64,000 nucleotides of DNA from CAYOUV01 sp963790075 (GTDB taxonomy: Bacteria; Chloroflexota; Anaerolineae; Anaerolineales; Villigracilaceae), in contig CAWBNG010000004.1 of NCBI GenBank assembly GCA_963790075.1, positions 1,054,001-1,118,000 of the forward strand. The letters are read 5' to 3'. The notes beneath the pieces are model-generated. The model saw only the letters and a list, made by a program, of their open reading frames with translations. It was not told where the DNA came from and did no database searches. The position numbers and the translations under genes were made by a program. Below are positions 15,573 through 24,863 of this stretch, one piece after another. The stretch's first letter is position 1. Each line of letters starts with the position of its first letter.

Positions 15573-16850
15573 TTATACCGTCTCTTCTGGTATTTTGGGG
15601 GTCGGATCGGAAACCTGCCCGGCTGTTCGTAGGCGCCAATTGGCCCAGATAAGAATGAAGGCTACGATCAGGGATAAGCCACCCAATCCATAGCTGGAGA
15701 TCAATCCGATCTGTTGCAGATTGAATGCGTTGGTGGGAAGGAAATCGGTCAGATTACTAAATCCGAACCCGAGTGCAAAAGCGTTCCAGGTCCCGTGGAT
15801 CAATACGACGGCCAGGTAGATACCAATCAAACGTAGCAGGTAGCGCCGTTCTTTCCAGGCCGAGACCAGTGCCCAACCCATCAAACCGCTGTTCAAGATG
15901 TGAACGGCACCAGTCCCGACACGCGTGATCAAAATCAAACCCCAACCAATCCCCGGTTGGGCAGATGCACCCAGGCTTTCGACCAGCGCATAAGCCGCTC
16001 CGCTCAATGCACCCAGGGCGAAGCCTTGCGCTGGAATTGCTATTTTCTTTGCGAAGAGCCACACACCAATTGGTTTTAAGCTTTCTTCAATGATGGGGAC
16101 CAATACTGAGACAAATGTCAGCTCACCCAGGATGGTAAGCGGGTGATAAATCACTGGTTCCAATATGTGCAAAATTGTTTGATCGTTTGGAGCATATTGC
16201 AAGCGCATAAGCATCTGTTTCAATTGTTCTACCAAACCCGGATTTGCCCCGATCAGGATAAATGTTACCAGGACGATGATCACGAAGAGGCCGAACTCTG
16301 CCAGGATGATAAGGAACGGACCAAGGGTCATACCCAGCCCGAAGATGCCCCAGACGCTCCAGCGCGGCCCCAATCTGATCCCACGCGTAGCCAGGGAGGC
16401 AAAAGCCCAGACCGGAATCCCGACCGCCAGAATCGTCACCGGAGGCATTACCCACCAACCCATCCCCGAATTCGTTGTGGCCCATTCTCCAATCAACAAA
16501 CTGAGGCCCCAAACTATCACCAACCCGGCAAACAAACCGGGTTTCCAGATGGTGAGTACCTCTGGCTCTGCCTTGTTCATAATGCGACGGATACTAAAAT
16601 ATGCAATGACTGCCAGGACCAGCGCAATCAACGTGGTTTCCAGGGCCACTGTGAACATACTGGCACTGGTTTCGTAATCCGCGTTTTGAAATAGGTCTAG
16701 CGCTCCTCTGAATATCAGGATGATGGTCGTAAGGACCATGATCAGGAACGACAACAAACTGAAGCCCAATAGCAGGGTCGCTGGCCAGTGAACGGAACCT
16801 TCTTTCAAAGGTGCTGTGACCGGGGTGGTCTGGATGGGATTTTCTTGCAC
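15573..16850 (-). CDS. PrsW-family intramembrane protease
   Basis: 425 residues with about ten membrane helices. The motif set fits the PrsW/glutamic-type CAAX-related membrane proteases: VPIIEESLKPIGVW (paired Glu), GALSGAAYALVES, VHILNSGLMGWAL and LIHGTWNAF with His. Family members cleave anti-sigma factors or other membrane substrates. The N-terminal 130 residues, including three helices, are an extension. It abuts the DsbA-cyclophilin gene (stop and start share base 16850), so they are co-transcribed. No anti-sigma target is seen nearby. Confidence 0.8.
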   Translation of the reverse strand: MQENPIQTTPVTAPLKEGSVHWPATLLLGFSLLSFLIMVLTTIILIFRGALDLFQNADYETSASMFTVALETTLIALVLAVIAYFSIRRIMNKAEPEVLTIWKPGLFAGLVIVWGLSLLIGEWATTNSGMGWWVMPPVTILAVGIPVWAFASLATRGIRLGPRWSVWGIFGLGMTLGPFLIILAEFGLFVIIVLVTFILIGANPGLVEQLKQMLMRLQYAPNDQTILHILEPVIYHPLTILGELTFVSVLVPIIEESLKPIGVWLFAKKIAIPAQGFALGALSGAAYALVESLGASAQPGIGWGLILITRVGTGAVHILNSGLMGWALVSAWKERRYLLRLIGIYLAVVLIHGTWNAFALGFGFSNLTDFLPTNAFNLQQIGLISSYGLGGLSLIVAFILIWANWRLRTAGQVSDPTPKIPEETV

Positions 16851-18094
16851 TATTTCTCCTCGATCTCGATACTTAACAGTTTATCACCGGGTGGTAATAC
16901 CGTTCCCAACTGCGGATCGCGTGGGGTCAGGTTTGTGAGAACATCCATGCCAGAAATCACATAGCCAAAGATCGTATACATGCCGTCCAGTTTGGAGGCT
17001 GGAGCGTAGGTGATGAAAAACTGGCTGCCGTTGGTATTCGGTCCGGAATTGGCCATCCCAACTACTCCCGGCTTATCGAATTTGAGTAGAGGGTTAATCT
17101 CATCCGGGATGAAATATCCCGGATTTCCAGAGCCTGTGCCGCTTGGATCGCCGGTCTGGGCGACGAAGCCGGGGATGACGCGCTGGAAGGTGAGGTTTTT
17201 ATACCAGCCGTTGCGGGCCAGGAACACGAAATTGTTGACCGTTATCGGAGCCTTGTCCGCCAATAAATTGATGGCGACCTCGCCCTTATCAGTGTGTAAC
17301 CGGGCAATATATTGTTTTGTTGGATCGATGCTCATGGCTGGGCAGGTGGTAAATTGCCGCTTGCCGAGTGCGATCAAACGGATGATGCGATCCAGACTAT
17401 CATAATCTCGTGGCCCGGTGTATGCCTGACCGTTGATCAACATGAAAGGCGTACCGGGGATTGGGATCTGACGCCCGTCATCCCAGGCTTTCTGAGCTTT
17501 GGCCACCAAAGCTTCGCTGTTCAGATCTGTTTTAAATTGATTTGAATCCAGGCCTAAATCTTCGGCTTGTGTAGAGACCCACTTGATAAAGTCGTCCGGT
17601 GAAAGCTGCTCCCATTCGGATTGTTTTTCAAAGAGTAAATCATGCATATCCCAGAATTTACCCTGTAAACCAGCGGCTTCGGCTGCCTGGGTTGCCAAGG
17701 CGGCTTTGTCGTGCACCGTGATCAAAGGGAAATGCCGATACACGACGCGTAGATCCTCGGGATGGTCGACTACCAATTGTTTTAAAATTGGTTCAAGTCC
17801 TTTGCAATTCGGGCACTGAAAATCACTGTACACCACGAAGGTGACCGTAGCATGAGCGGAACCGCGAGTCCAATCTGCGCTGCTGACTGGGGCGAATAAT
17901 GAGGGTACATCCGGGCCGGGAGTCGGTTCGGTGGACAGCATGATGCAAGAAACTCCCGGGTTGGACGCCACCGGATTGTTGACCACCTTGGAGGGTAGCG
18001 TCGCAGGACCCGTGGCAGGTTTGGTCGGGGCGCTCCCACAAGCCGTCAACGTAAAAGCAGATAAGATAACGATAGCAATCAAATACTTCCGCAT
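16850..18094 (-). CDS. Lipoprotein fusing a DsbA-type thioredoxin and a cyclophilin
   Basis: 414 residues. The signal peptide ends in the lipobox LTAC. Residues about 70-255 are a DsbA/DSBA-like thioredoxin fold with the active site CPNC (94-97), FPLITVHDKAALATQAAEAAG and the cis-Pro loop GTPFMLING. Residues about 275-414 are a cyclophilin peptidyl-prolyl isomerase: GEVAINLLADKAPITVNNF, FQRVIPGFVAQTGDP, GSQFFIT. The protein would combine disulfide formation with proline isomerisation outside the membrane, an exported-protein folding device. The ATG at 18094 was preferred over a TTG six bases upstream; GAGGG precedes both. Confidence 0.9.
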   Translation of the reverse strand: MRKYLIAIVILSAFTLTACGSAPTKPATGPATLPSKVVNNPVASNPGVSCIMLSTEPTPGPDVPSLFAPVSSADWTRGSAHATVTFVVYSDFQCPNCKGLEPILKQLVVDHPEDLRVVYRHFPLITVHDKAALATQAAEAAGLQGKFWDMHDLLFEKQSEWEQLSPDDFIKWVSTQAEDLGLDSNQFKTDLNSEALVAKAQKAWDDGRQIPIPGTPFMLINGQAYTGPRDYDSLDRIIRLIALGKRQFTTCPAMSIDPTKQYIARLHTDKGEVAINLLADKAPITVNNFVFLARNGWYKNLTFQRVIPGFVAQTGDPSGTGSGNPGYFIPDEINPLLKFDKPGVVGMANSGPNTNGSQFFITYAPASKLDGMYTIFGYVISGMDVLTNLTPRDPQLGTVLPPGDKLLSIEIEEK

Positions 18095-18107
18095 TAGCAA
18101 GCTTCCC

Positions 18108-19406
18108 TCATGGTGTGGCTTGGGCGCTGGTTGGCTGAGCGACGCTATTTTGAAGTTGCCGGAAGGAGGTCATCCAGGAAATTGTGTTGACGAAATCCGC
18201 CAGGGACTTGGATTGCGCACGCAGGGTCCGGACAGCCGGCCCGACCGGATCCGCTCCAGCCGCGCCACCGGGGACGTCGGCGTAAGCGCCGTAGAAGGCG
18301 AAATAAGCCTGGTTTAGCTTGCGGATGGCATACCCGTGATCCCAAAAGACCTGGCGGCGTTGTTCCATATAGGTTTCCGCCTGGTCGATCTTTCCTTCGG
18401 AAAGCAATTCATCGACCGTCACACGCGTCAAGCGCATCTCCTTGCGAAAGTCGAAGACCGGACGTGGCAGGTCGTTCGGGTTAGGCCGCGAACCGGGAAA
18501 CGAGACCAAACTCAAGTTCGGAGAGGAAGTGTTAGCCAGTTCGGGGTAATAGGTCTTCAAAACCAGGGTGCCGATTTCTTTTCCGACAATCGAAGCAGTC
18601 GTCTCGTTCATCGTTCGTAATTCGGGTGTGGAATCGTAGTTGATACCCAGCGGCCGCAGGGACAGGTAATTATGTGTCCATTCGTGGGAGACGGTTTCCA
18701 GCAGCCAGGACAAATCGGTTGTGCGCATAACCATGGTCGGGTAGCTGCCGATGCCTCCAATTGGCACAACCAGTGAAGAAACGTTCAATCCCTGGTCGAC
18801 CTGGTTTTCGAGCGCAGCCTCCTGGTCAACAGTCATTTTAGGAGATAATGAGATATTGGCAATCTGTTCAATGTGATCGCGCGGGGAAACTATCAGTGCG
18901 TTGGGAACGGGGGACATGTGATAGAGCACCGGGGGAATGGGCTGCCCGCCGGCGGTCAAACCTTGCTGTGCCAGTATACTACTGACCTGTTCCTGTAAGA
19001 TAAACTCAGCAAATGGCGCCAGTTTGGATTGCTGGTTGTAAAGGTTATCGAGTTCATGGCGTAGATTTGCGGAGGCTGCTTGTTTATCCTTGATGGAAGG
19101 ATCGGCAAACATCTGGTTGAGTTTGCCTTCATCCTGGAAGATTTGATTGCTGACGCGTAAGTATTCCGTCACGATTTGTTTGCGTGTCTCGCGGTCTATG
19201 TAATGGGGACTGCTGATCGAATCTTGCTGGAATTTGATCCAGGCGGCGTTGAACGTCCAGGAGATGTAGTCGAATTCCATACTGCGCGTATACGCGCGGG
19301 CACGGTCATATATGCTGGTGTAGATTGGCGTACTGCTTGTCAGCAAGACGACCCACAGGATTGTGAAGATAACCCACTCAAAAATACGTTGCAACCTGTA
19401 AAGCAT
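18108..19406 (-). CDS. Membrane-anchored HExxH metalloprotease, uncharacterised
   Basis: 432 residues. One N-terminal transmembrane helix (VIFTILWVVLLTSSTPIY), a helical region, then the zinc-binding HEWTH at 241-245 and, downstream, a likely third ligand in NETTASIVGKEIG. This makes it a gluzincin-like putative peptidase facing outward. I do not recognise a named family. It is 13 bases upstream of the DsbA-cyclophilin gene and in line with the PrsW gene, so the three may form an envelope protein-quality operon. Transcription appears leaderless (see the -10 box at 19414-19419). Confidence 0.75.
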   Translation of the reverse strand: MLYRLQRIFEWVIFTILWVVLLTSSTPIYTSIYDRARAYTRSMEFDYISWTFNAAWIKFQQDSISSPHYIDRETRKQIVTEYLRVSNQIFQDEGKLNQMFADPSIKDKQAASANLRHELDNLYNQQSKLAPFAEFILQEQVSSILAQQGLTAGGQPIPPVLYHMSPVPNALIVSPRDHIEQIANISLSPKMTVDQEAALENQVDQGLNVSSLVVPIGGIGSYPTMVMRTTDLSWLLETVSHEWTHNYLSLRPLGINYDSTPELRTMNETTASIVGKEIGTLVLKTYYPELANTSSPNLSLVSFPGSRPNPNDLPRPVFDFRKEMRLTRVTVDELLSEGKIDQAETYMEQRRQVFWDHGYAIRKLNQAYFAFYGAYADVPGGAAGADPVGPAVRTLRAQSKSLADFVNTISWMTSFRQLQNSVAQPTSAQATP

Positions 19407-19413
19407 GCGGGTG

Positions 19414-19419
19414 ATTATA
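19414..19419 (-). promoter_or_regulatory. -10 box giving a leaderless metalloprotease transcript
   Basis: TATAAT on the - strand lies seven bases before the ATG at 19406. There is no Shine-Dalgarno sequence. Initiation six to eight bases after the -10 box would start the RNA at the start codon. A clear -35 box was not found. Confidence 0.55.
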
Positions 19420-19466
19420 ACCAGAAAAAGTGAGATATAAATGAGTTTGGAGGAATTGAAGAAAGC

Positions 19467-19495
19467 GAAACCGGCACAATTACTGTGCCGGTTTC
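19467..19495 (-). terminator. Hairpin terminator of the gltD-like gene
   Basis: GAAACCGGCAC (19467-19477) pairs with GTGCCGGTTTC (19485-19495). It follows the gltD-like stop codon by about 25 bases on the - strand. The T-run after it is short (GCTTTCTTC). Confidence 0.7.
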
Positions 19496-19520
19496 TTCAC
19501 CCTGCCCTCGGGGATATGCG

Positions 19521-20960
19521 TTATTTTTCGCGCAGGTATTTGTTGATTGAGTGAGCAGCCTTGCGACCCGCCACCATGGCGGTCACGACCAAATCCGGAC
19601 CGGTGACGCCGTCGCCACCAGCAAACACGCCTGCGCGAGTAGTCGCGCCAGTTTCTTTGTCAACCAGCTTGATCAGACCCCAATTGTGAGTTTCCAATCC
19701 AGGGGTTGTATCCCCGATCACAGGATCGGGCCAGTAACCGAGTGCTAGAATGGCCGTATCGGCAGCTACGCTGAAATTGGAATTCTCTACTGGGATTGGC
19801 CGCCGCCGACCTTTTTCGTCCGGTTCGCCTAAACGCATCTCGATACATTCAACCGCAGCCAGCCGGCCGTCATCCCCGGCTATGAATTTAACCGGTTGGG
19901 TCAGGAAGCGATATTTTGCACCTTCTTCCCTGGCCATCTTGCGGTCTTTTCTGCCACCGGGCATTTCCTTCTCGGTACGGCGGTACAGGCAGGTAACTTC
20001 TTCAGAGCCCATGCGCAGAGCTGTCCGCAGGCAGTCGGATGCGGTATCGCCGCCGCCGATCACCACCACCCGCTTGCCGATCTCGAGTTTTTCGGCTTTA
20101 TCCTTAGGCATAATTGCAGGATCAACATTTGCACGGATCAGGAAGTCTGTGGCTTCGAAAACACCTGGCAAATCAGTACCGGGTGTGTTTTCCATTGGGG
20201 CATCAATGCCGGTTCCAACACCCAAAAAAGCAGCCTCGAAACCTTGGCTGAATAAATCGTCGATGGTTTTATCTTTGCCAATATAGGTGTTAGCAACAAA
20301 CTTGACTCCAGCTTCCTTGAATTCTTCCCATTTTTTAAAGAAAACCTCTTTTGGGAGTTTGAAGTTGGGGATGCCGTATACCATCAAACCACCGGGAGCC
20401 GGTTTGCTGTCAAAAATCGTGACTTTATGACCCTGTAAGGTCAGTAGTTCAGCGCAGGCAAGTCCCGCCGGACCGGCACCAATAATAGCGACTTTTTTGC
20501 CAGTCGCGTGGCCGACGGGGATAGCATGGCCTGTGGTCGCACGTTCGAAATCTACAACGAAGGCTTCCAACGCGCCGGTTTGTACCGGTTCGTGGTGTTT
20601 ATTTAATGCACACGAACCCTGGCAGAGTTGTTCGTGTGGGCAAACGCGGCCGCAAACTTCCGGTAAGGAGCTGGTCTGATGATAAAGTTGTGCGGCTTCT
20701 TGAAAGCGCCCCTGTTCGATCAGCCACATGGCGGAGGGGATGTCATTGTGGGTCGGGCAGGCCAGCATGCAGGGAGCCGGATCGGGACAGTGGATGCAGC
20801 GCCCTGCTTCCAGCTTTGCACGTTCGCTATTAAAAGAGATCACGACATCTTCGAAATCGCAGGTACGTTCTCCTGGCGGACGCAAGTCAAGATCGACGAA
20901 AGGTTTGTAATAGCGTTCTTTGCGGTCAATGGCGAGGAATTCGCTGGGGACAGCTTGCAT
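19521..20960 (-). CDS. GltD-like NADPH-dependent Fe-S/FAD oxidoreductase
   Basis: 479 residues of the glutamate synthase small subunit family. The N-terminal domain carries two Cys clusters, CIHCPDPAPCMLACP and CGRVCPHEQLCQGSC, for 4Fe-4S centres. The FAD loop is AIIGAGPAGLACAE and the NADPH loop VVIGGGDTASDCLR, with CLYRRTEKEMPG nearby. The C-terminal GVFAGGDGVTGPDLVV is the usual FAD-contacting end. It would pass electrons from NADPH to a partner. No large subunit (GltB) lies beside it, so it may serve another flavoprotein partner, or gltB may be elsewhere. Confidence 0.88.
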   Translation of the reverse strand: MQAVPSEFLAIDRKERYYKPFVDLDLRPPGERTCDFEDVVISFNSERAKLEAGRCIHCPDPAPCMLACPTHNDIPSAMWLIEQGRFQEAAQLYHQTSSLPEVCGRVCPHEQLCQGSCALNKHHEPVQTGALEAFVVDFERATTGHAIPVGHATGKKVAIIGAGPAGLACAELLTLQGHKVTIFDSKPAPGGLMVYGIPNFKLPKEVFFKKWEEFKEAGVKFVANTYIGKDKTIDDLFSQGFEAAFLGVGTGIDAPMENTPGTDLPGVFEATDFLIRANVDPAIMPKDKAEKLEIGKRVVVIGGGDTASDCLRTALRMGSEEVTCLYRRTEKEMPGGRKDRKMAREEGAKYRFLTQPVKFIAGDDGRLAAVECIEMRLGEPDEKGRRRPIPVENSNFSVAADTAILALGYWPDPVIGDTTPGLETHNWGLIKLVDKETGATTRAGVFAGGDGVTGPDLVVTAMVAGRKAAHSINKYLREK

Positions 20961-21476
20961 GAATCTCCTCCTGTAACGATAATGTTTGCATTAATCTCTC
21001 TTAAAAGATGATACCTAATCTTAATTGCTTGAGACAGGCAATTATGTCACCAAAGTGGACGACAATCGTCACATTAATGTGGTTAAGCTGGGCATAGTGA
21101 CAATTTTCATTTATGATTGGATAAAATGGATAGCTGCTAAGCTGTCTGGGCACAAGCAAGAAACTTCTTGTGAAGTAAGGCGTATTATTAATCAGTCATC
21201 ATATTTTAATTTATTGATTTTTTACATAAATAATTTCAATTCGAGTAAGATGACAAAATAATTTTATTTACTTAAAGAATCCGGGGTCTGAGATTTCTAT
21301 CAGGAATTATATAGTTAACCCCTGGTTTTATTGATATTATTGAAGCCTGAGCATTTGTTCTGGGTTGGTAAAAACTCAATTCTTGTACGCACCGGCCAGG
21401 ATTTTAGCGCAACGATTGTGTTTCTTTTTGGTTATGGAGACCTGTAAAAACTCACCTTTTGTGGAGGTTGAAAAGC
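20961..21476. other. AT-rich intergenic stretch with no recognised gene
   Basis: About 515 bases between divergent genes, clearly richer in A+T than its surroundings. A 78-codon reading frame at 21025-21261 has no ribosome site or recognisable product and is not accepted. The stretch must hold promoters in both directions, but I could not place them with confidence. Base composition suggests old acquired or unselected DNA. Confidence 0.5.
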
Positions 21477-22901
21477 ATGAAAAACTTTTTCAAAAAATTC
21501 AGTAAGCGGACCTGGATGATCCTGGGAATTGCTGTAGTTGCCATTATCGTTGTGGCGGTGTTATTGAGCCGGCGAGGCGCTGCGCAGGGCAATTCGGCGT
21601 ATCAGACAACCAAGCTTGAAAAGGGTAACCTGACTGCCACCGTCGGCGCAACCGGTACAGTGCGCGCCAGGCAGGATGCCGTTCTGGTCTGGAAAACGAA
21701 TGGGACAGTTGATAAGGTTTACGTTAAAGTAGGCGATCAGGTGCAGGTTGGGGACATCTTGGCTTCATTGCTCGAAACATCCTTGCCTCAAAACGTGATC
21801 CTGGCGAAATCGGACCTGGTGACAGCCCAGCGAAATCTGAACGATCTGCTCGAATCAGAGAGTGCCAAAGCCCAGGCTCAGTTGACTCTGGCAGATGCCC
21901 AGAAAGCCGTGGACGACGCGCAGAAGAAGGCTGCCAGCCTGAATTATCCACGCGCCTCAGATGATTTGATCGAGAATACCAAGTCGAACATCATCCTGGC
22001 CCAGGATCAGGTTTCCAGGGCGACGGATTATTATCGCACGTTCAGGAACAAGAAAGATGATTTTCCTCCCAAGGCGCAAGCCCTGGCAAATCTTACCCAG
22101 GCGCGTATAAACCTGGATCAATTGATTGCAAACTATAACTGGTACACCGGCACGCCCTCTGAAAATGACTCCGCCAAATTGGAAGCTAACCTGGCGGTGG
22201 CAAAAGCCCAACTGCAGGACGCCCAGCGTGAGTGGGACCGCCTGAAGGACGGTCCCGACCCGAAGGATGTCGATGCGGCTCGCGCCAAGGTGGAGTCGAT
22301 TCAGGCCACGATCGATCTGGCTCGCCAGATGGCTCCCTTTGCCGGAATGGTTACGGAGGTCCATCCATTACCCGGTGATCAAGTTTCAGCCGGTACAGCC
22401 GCATTCCGCGTTGATGACCTCTCGCATTTGCTGGTGGATGTGGATGTCTCTGAAGTGGATATCAACACGATCAAAATCGGGCAACCTGTCACCATGAGTT
22501 TTGACGCCATTCTGGGCAAGGAATACCACGGCCAGGTTGCCGAGGTTGCACAGGTAGGCAACACTGTTCAAGGCGTGGTTAATTTTACGGTGACGGTCGA
22601 ACTGACCGACCCGGATGAACAGGTCAAGCCCGGAATGACCGCTGCTGTAAATGTGGTCGTCACCGAGCTGAAGGATGTTTTCTTGATCCCGAATCGTGCC
22701 GTACGCCTGGTAAACGGAAATCGTGTGGTCTATGTTCTCAAGAACGGTCAACCCCAGGCGGTGCAGATTCGACTGGGAGCTTCATCTGATACGATGAGCG
22801 CCCTGGCTTCGGGCGATCTGGCGGTGGGGGATGAGATTGTTCTCAATCCGCCGTTGGATTTCCAGACGGGTGGACAGCCTCCATTCGCAGGTGGGCAATA
22901 A
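21477..22901 (+). CDS. MacA-type periplasmic adaptor (HlyD/RND family) of an ABC exporter
   Basis: 474 residues. One N-terminal helix (WMILGIAVVAIIVVAVLL), a lipoyl-like half (GTVDKVYVKVGDQVQVGDIL), a coiled-coil hairpin rich in Ala/Gln/Lys from about 105 to 275, the second lipoyl half (APFAGMVTEVHPLPGDQVSAG) and a beta-barrel/MP domain with VKPGMTAAVNVVV. It links the MacB-type permease to the outside. GGAGG at 21463-21467 sets the ATG at 21477. Three genes of one exporter follow in order with gaps of two bases or less. Confidence 0.9.
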   Translation: MKNFFKKFSKRTWMILGIAVVAIIVVAVLLSRRGAAQGNSAYQTTKLEKGNLTATVGATGTVRARQDAVLVWKTNGTVDKVYVKVGDQVQVGDILASLLETSLPQNVILAKSDLVTAQRNLNDLLESESAKAQAQLTLADAQKAVDDAQKKAASLNYPRASDDLIENTKSNIILAQDQVSRATDYYRTFRNKKDDFPPKAQALANLTQARINLDQLIANYNWYTGTPSENDSAKLEANLAVAKAQLQDAQREWDRLKDGPDPKDVDAARAKVESIQATIDLARQMAPFAGMVTEVHPLPGDQVSAGTAAFRVDDLSHLLVDVDVSEVDINTIKIGQPVTMSFDAILGKEYHGQVAEVAQVGNTVQGVVNFTVTVELTDPDEQVKPGMTAAVNVVVTELKDVFLIPNRAVRLVNGNRVVYVLKNGQPQAVQIRLGASSDTMSALASGDLAVGDEIVLNPPLDFQTGGQPPFAGGQ

Positions 22902-22903
22902 AA

Positions 22904-23584
22904 ATGGATTGGGTGATTACAGCCAAAGACCTGACCAAGGTTTACAAGATGGGTGAGGTGGAGGTGTATGCCTTGCGCGGCGTCTCACTCAAGATCAAAC
23001 GTGGTGAGGTGGTTTCGATCATGGGCCCTTCTGGTTCGGGTAAATCGACCTTGATGAATATCCTGGGATGCCTGGACCGGCCGACCGCAGGAGAATATAC
23101 CCTCGACGGCGAATCGGTGGCTACGCTGGGCGACGACCAGTTGGCGGATATTCGTAACCGCAAGGTGGGGTTTGTTTTTCAGAGTTTCAATCTGCTCTCG
23201 CGGACATCGGCGCTCTCAAACGTGGAATTGCCCTTGCGCTATGCTGGCATCACCAACGGCGGCCGCATCGAACGCGCCCGGGCTGCGCTGGAGGCGGTTG
23301 GGCTGGCTGACCGCATGAGTCACAAGCCGACCGAGCTTTCCGGGGGGCAGCAGCAGCGGGTAGCGATTGCCCGCTCGCTGGTCAATGATCCTGCCATTAT
23401 CATGGCCGATGAGCCAACCGGTAACCTGGATTCCAAGGTCGGGCAGGAGATCATGGACCTGCTGCTCGATTTAAATCGCCAGAAAGGTACAACTTTGATT
23501 ATCGTTACGCATGATCCCACGATTGCAAAACAAACCCAACGGGTCATCCGATTGCGGGATGGTTTGGTGGAGAAAAATAAATGA
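22904..23584 (+). CDS. ABC transporter ATP-binding protein, MacB/LolD type
   Basis: 226 residues. Walker A GPSGSGKST near residue 41, Q-loop VFQSFNLL, signature LSGGQQQRVAIARSL, Walker B IIMADEPTGNLD, H-loop IIVTHDP. The sequence is of the LolD/MacB class that powers extrusion of lipoproteins, antimicrobial peptides or drugs via a mechanotransmission permease. Its stop overlaps the permease start in an ATGA. Confidence 0.95.
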   Translation: MDWVITAKDLTKVYKMGEVEVYALRGVSLKIKRGEVVSIMGPSGSGKSTLMNILGCLDRPTAGEYTLDGESVATLGDDQLADIRNRKVGFVFQSFNLLSRTSALSNVELPLRYAGITNGGRIERARAALEAVGLADRMSHKPTELSGGQQQRVAIARSLVNDPAIIMADEPTGNLDSKVGQEIMDLLLDLNRQKGTTLIIVTHDPTIAKQTQRVIRLRDGLVEKNK

Positions 23585-24810
23585 ACCTGCTGCAGTCTTT
23601 CTTAGAAGCATTGGAGAGTTTGAGTGCCAACAAGCTGCGTTCCGGCCTGACGATCCTGGGGATCGTGATCGGCGTGGCAGCCGTGATCGCCATGCTGGCC
23701 ATCGGCGCGGGAGCGCAAAATACGATTACCGGTTCGATCAGCGGAATTGGAACCAACCTGTTGTTTGTTTTTCGCGGCGGGACCAGTGATACGGTCCGTA
23801 ACCCGCGCCCACTGACCTTGGGAGACGCACAGGCGCTTGCAGATCCCTTTGCGGCGCCGGATGTAGAGGCAGTTGCCCCGATTCTGCAGGGAAATGGCGA
23901 GTTGGTTTTTGGCGGCCAGAAGGATACCGCAACCATCAATGGCGTAACCCCCGCATATTTCTCGGTGCGCAATTACAAAGTGACCGAGGGGGACGTCATC
24001 ACCGAAGAGCACATTCTCGGCCGGGCCTCGGTTGCTTTGATCGGTCCAGAAGCCGCTGACAATTTGTTCGGTCGTCATGAAGGCATCGTCGGGGAGACGA
24101 TCCGCATCGAAGGTCAGCCCTTCAGAATCATCGGAGTACTGGAGTCAAAAGGAGGCGGCTCATTCGGCAGCCAGGACAACGTGGTACTGGTCCCATTCAC
24201 AACTGCTCAAGCGCGCTTGATCCGCCGCAGCACGGCTGACCGGGTCGACGTTATTTTCGCTCAGGCGGCCAGTTCCGATTCGGTTCCACGCGCCATAGAT
24301 GAAATCTCTGAGATTTTACGCACCCGTCATCGCACGCCGATCGGCGAGGATGATTTCACGGTTTTTTCCCAAGAAGATTTCCTGCAGACGGCCCAGACCA
24401 TTACCGGCGTGTTGACCATTTTCCTGGGCGGTATTGCGGCCATCTCATTATTAGTGGGTGGGATCGGAATCATGAATATCATGCTGGTCTCGGTCACCGA
24501 ACGCACGCGCGAAATTGGCCTGCGCAAAGCACTTGGGGCGCGTAAACGGGATATCTTGACCCAATTCCTAACCGAGTCTTCGCTGCTCAGTTTGTTCGGC
24601 GGATTGGTCGGGATCGCGCTGGGATGGTTGATCGCATTTATTGTTGGGCGGGTCGCAGTCGCGTCCGGCACACCCTTTACCCCCAGTGTAGGGTTGAATG
24701 CCATTCTTTTGGCGACACTCTTTTCAGCGGCAGTCGGCCTGTTCTTCGGAATCTACCCGGCCAACCGGGCAGCGAATTTGGAACCGGTCGAGGCGCTGCG
24801 TTACGAATAA
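23581..24810 (+). CDS. ABC transporter permease, MacB type
   Basis: 409 residues. An N-terminal helix (LRSGLTILGIVIGVAAVIAML), a large extracytoplasmic MacB-PCD domain (about 45-270) and three C-terminal helices with the FtsX motif (GGIGIMNIMLVSVTERTREIGLRKALGA). Together with the adaptor and ATPase it forms a MacAB-like exporter. The cargo cannot be read from the sequence; the neighbouring AhpD-like gene follows a terminator and is not part of the unit. Confidence 0.93.
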   Translation: MNLLQSFLEALESLSANKLRSGLTILGIVIGVAAVIAMLAIGAGAQNTITGSISGIGTNLLFVFRGGTSDTVRNPRPLTLGDAQALADPFAAPDVEAVAPILQGNGELVFGGQKDTATINGVTPAYFSVRNYKVTEGDVITEEHILGRASVALIGPEAADNLFGRHEGIVGETIRIEGQPFRIIGVLESKGGGSFGSQDNVVLVPFTTAQARLIRRSTADRVDVIFAQAASSDSVPRAIDEISEILRTRHRTPIGEDDFTVFSQEDFLQTAQTITGVLTIFLGGIAAISLLVGGIGIMNIMLVSVTERTREIGLRKALGARKRDILTQFLTESSLLSLFGGLVGIALGWLIAFIVGRVAVASGTPFTPSVGLNAILLATLFSAAVGLFFGIYPANRAANLEPVEALRYE

Positions 24811-24812
24811 TC

Positions 24813-24845
24813 AAAAGGCTCCGGGATAAAAAATCGGAGCCTTTT
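24813..24845 (+). terminator. Terminator of the exporter operon
   Basis: AAAAGGCTCCG (24813-24823) pairs with CGGAGCCTTTT (24835-24845), which ends in the T-run. Confidence 0.9.
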
Positions 24846-24863
24846 CGTTCTTGGGAGGGACGA

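Noticed and set aside
21025..21261. 78-codon frame in the AT-rich gap
   Set aside because: No ribosome site, no recognisable product, and AT-rich codon use consistent with chance.
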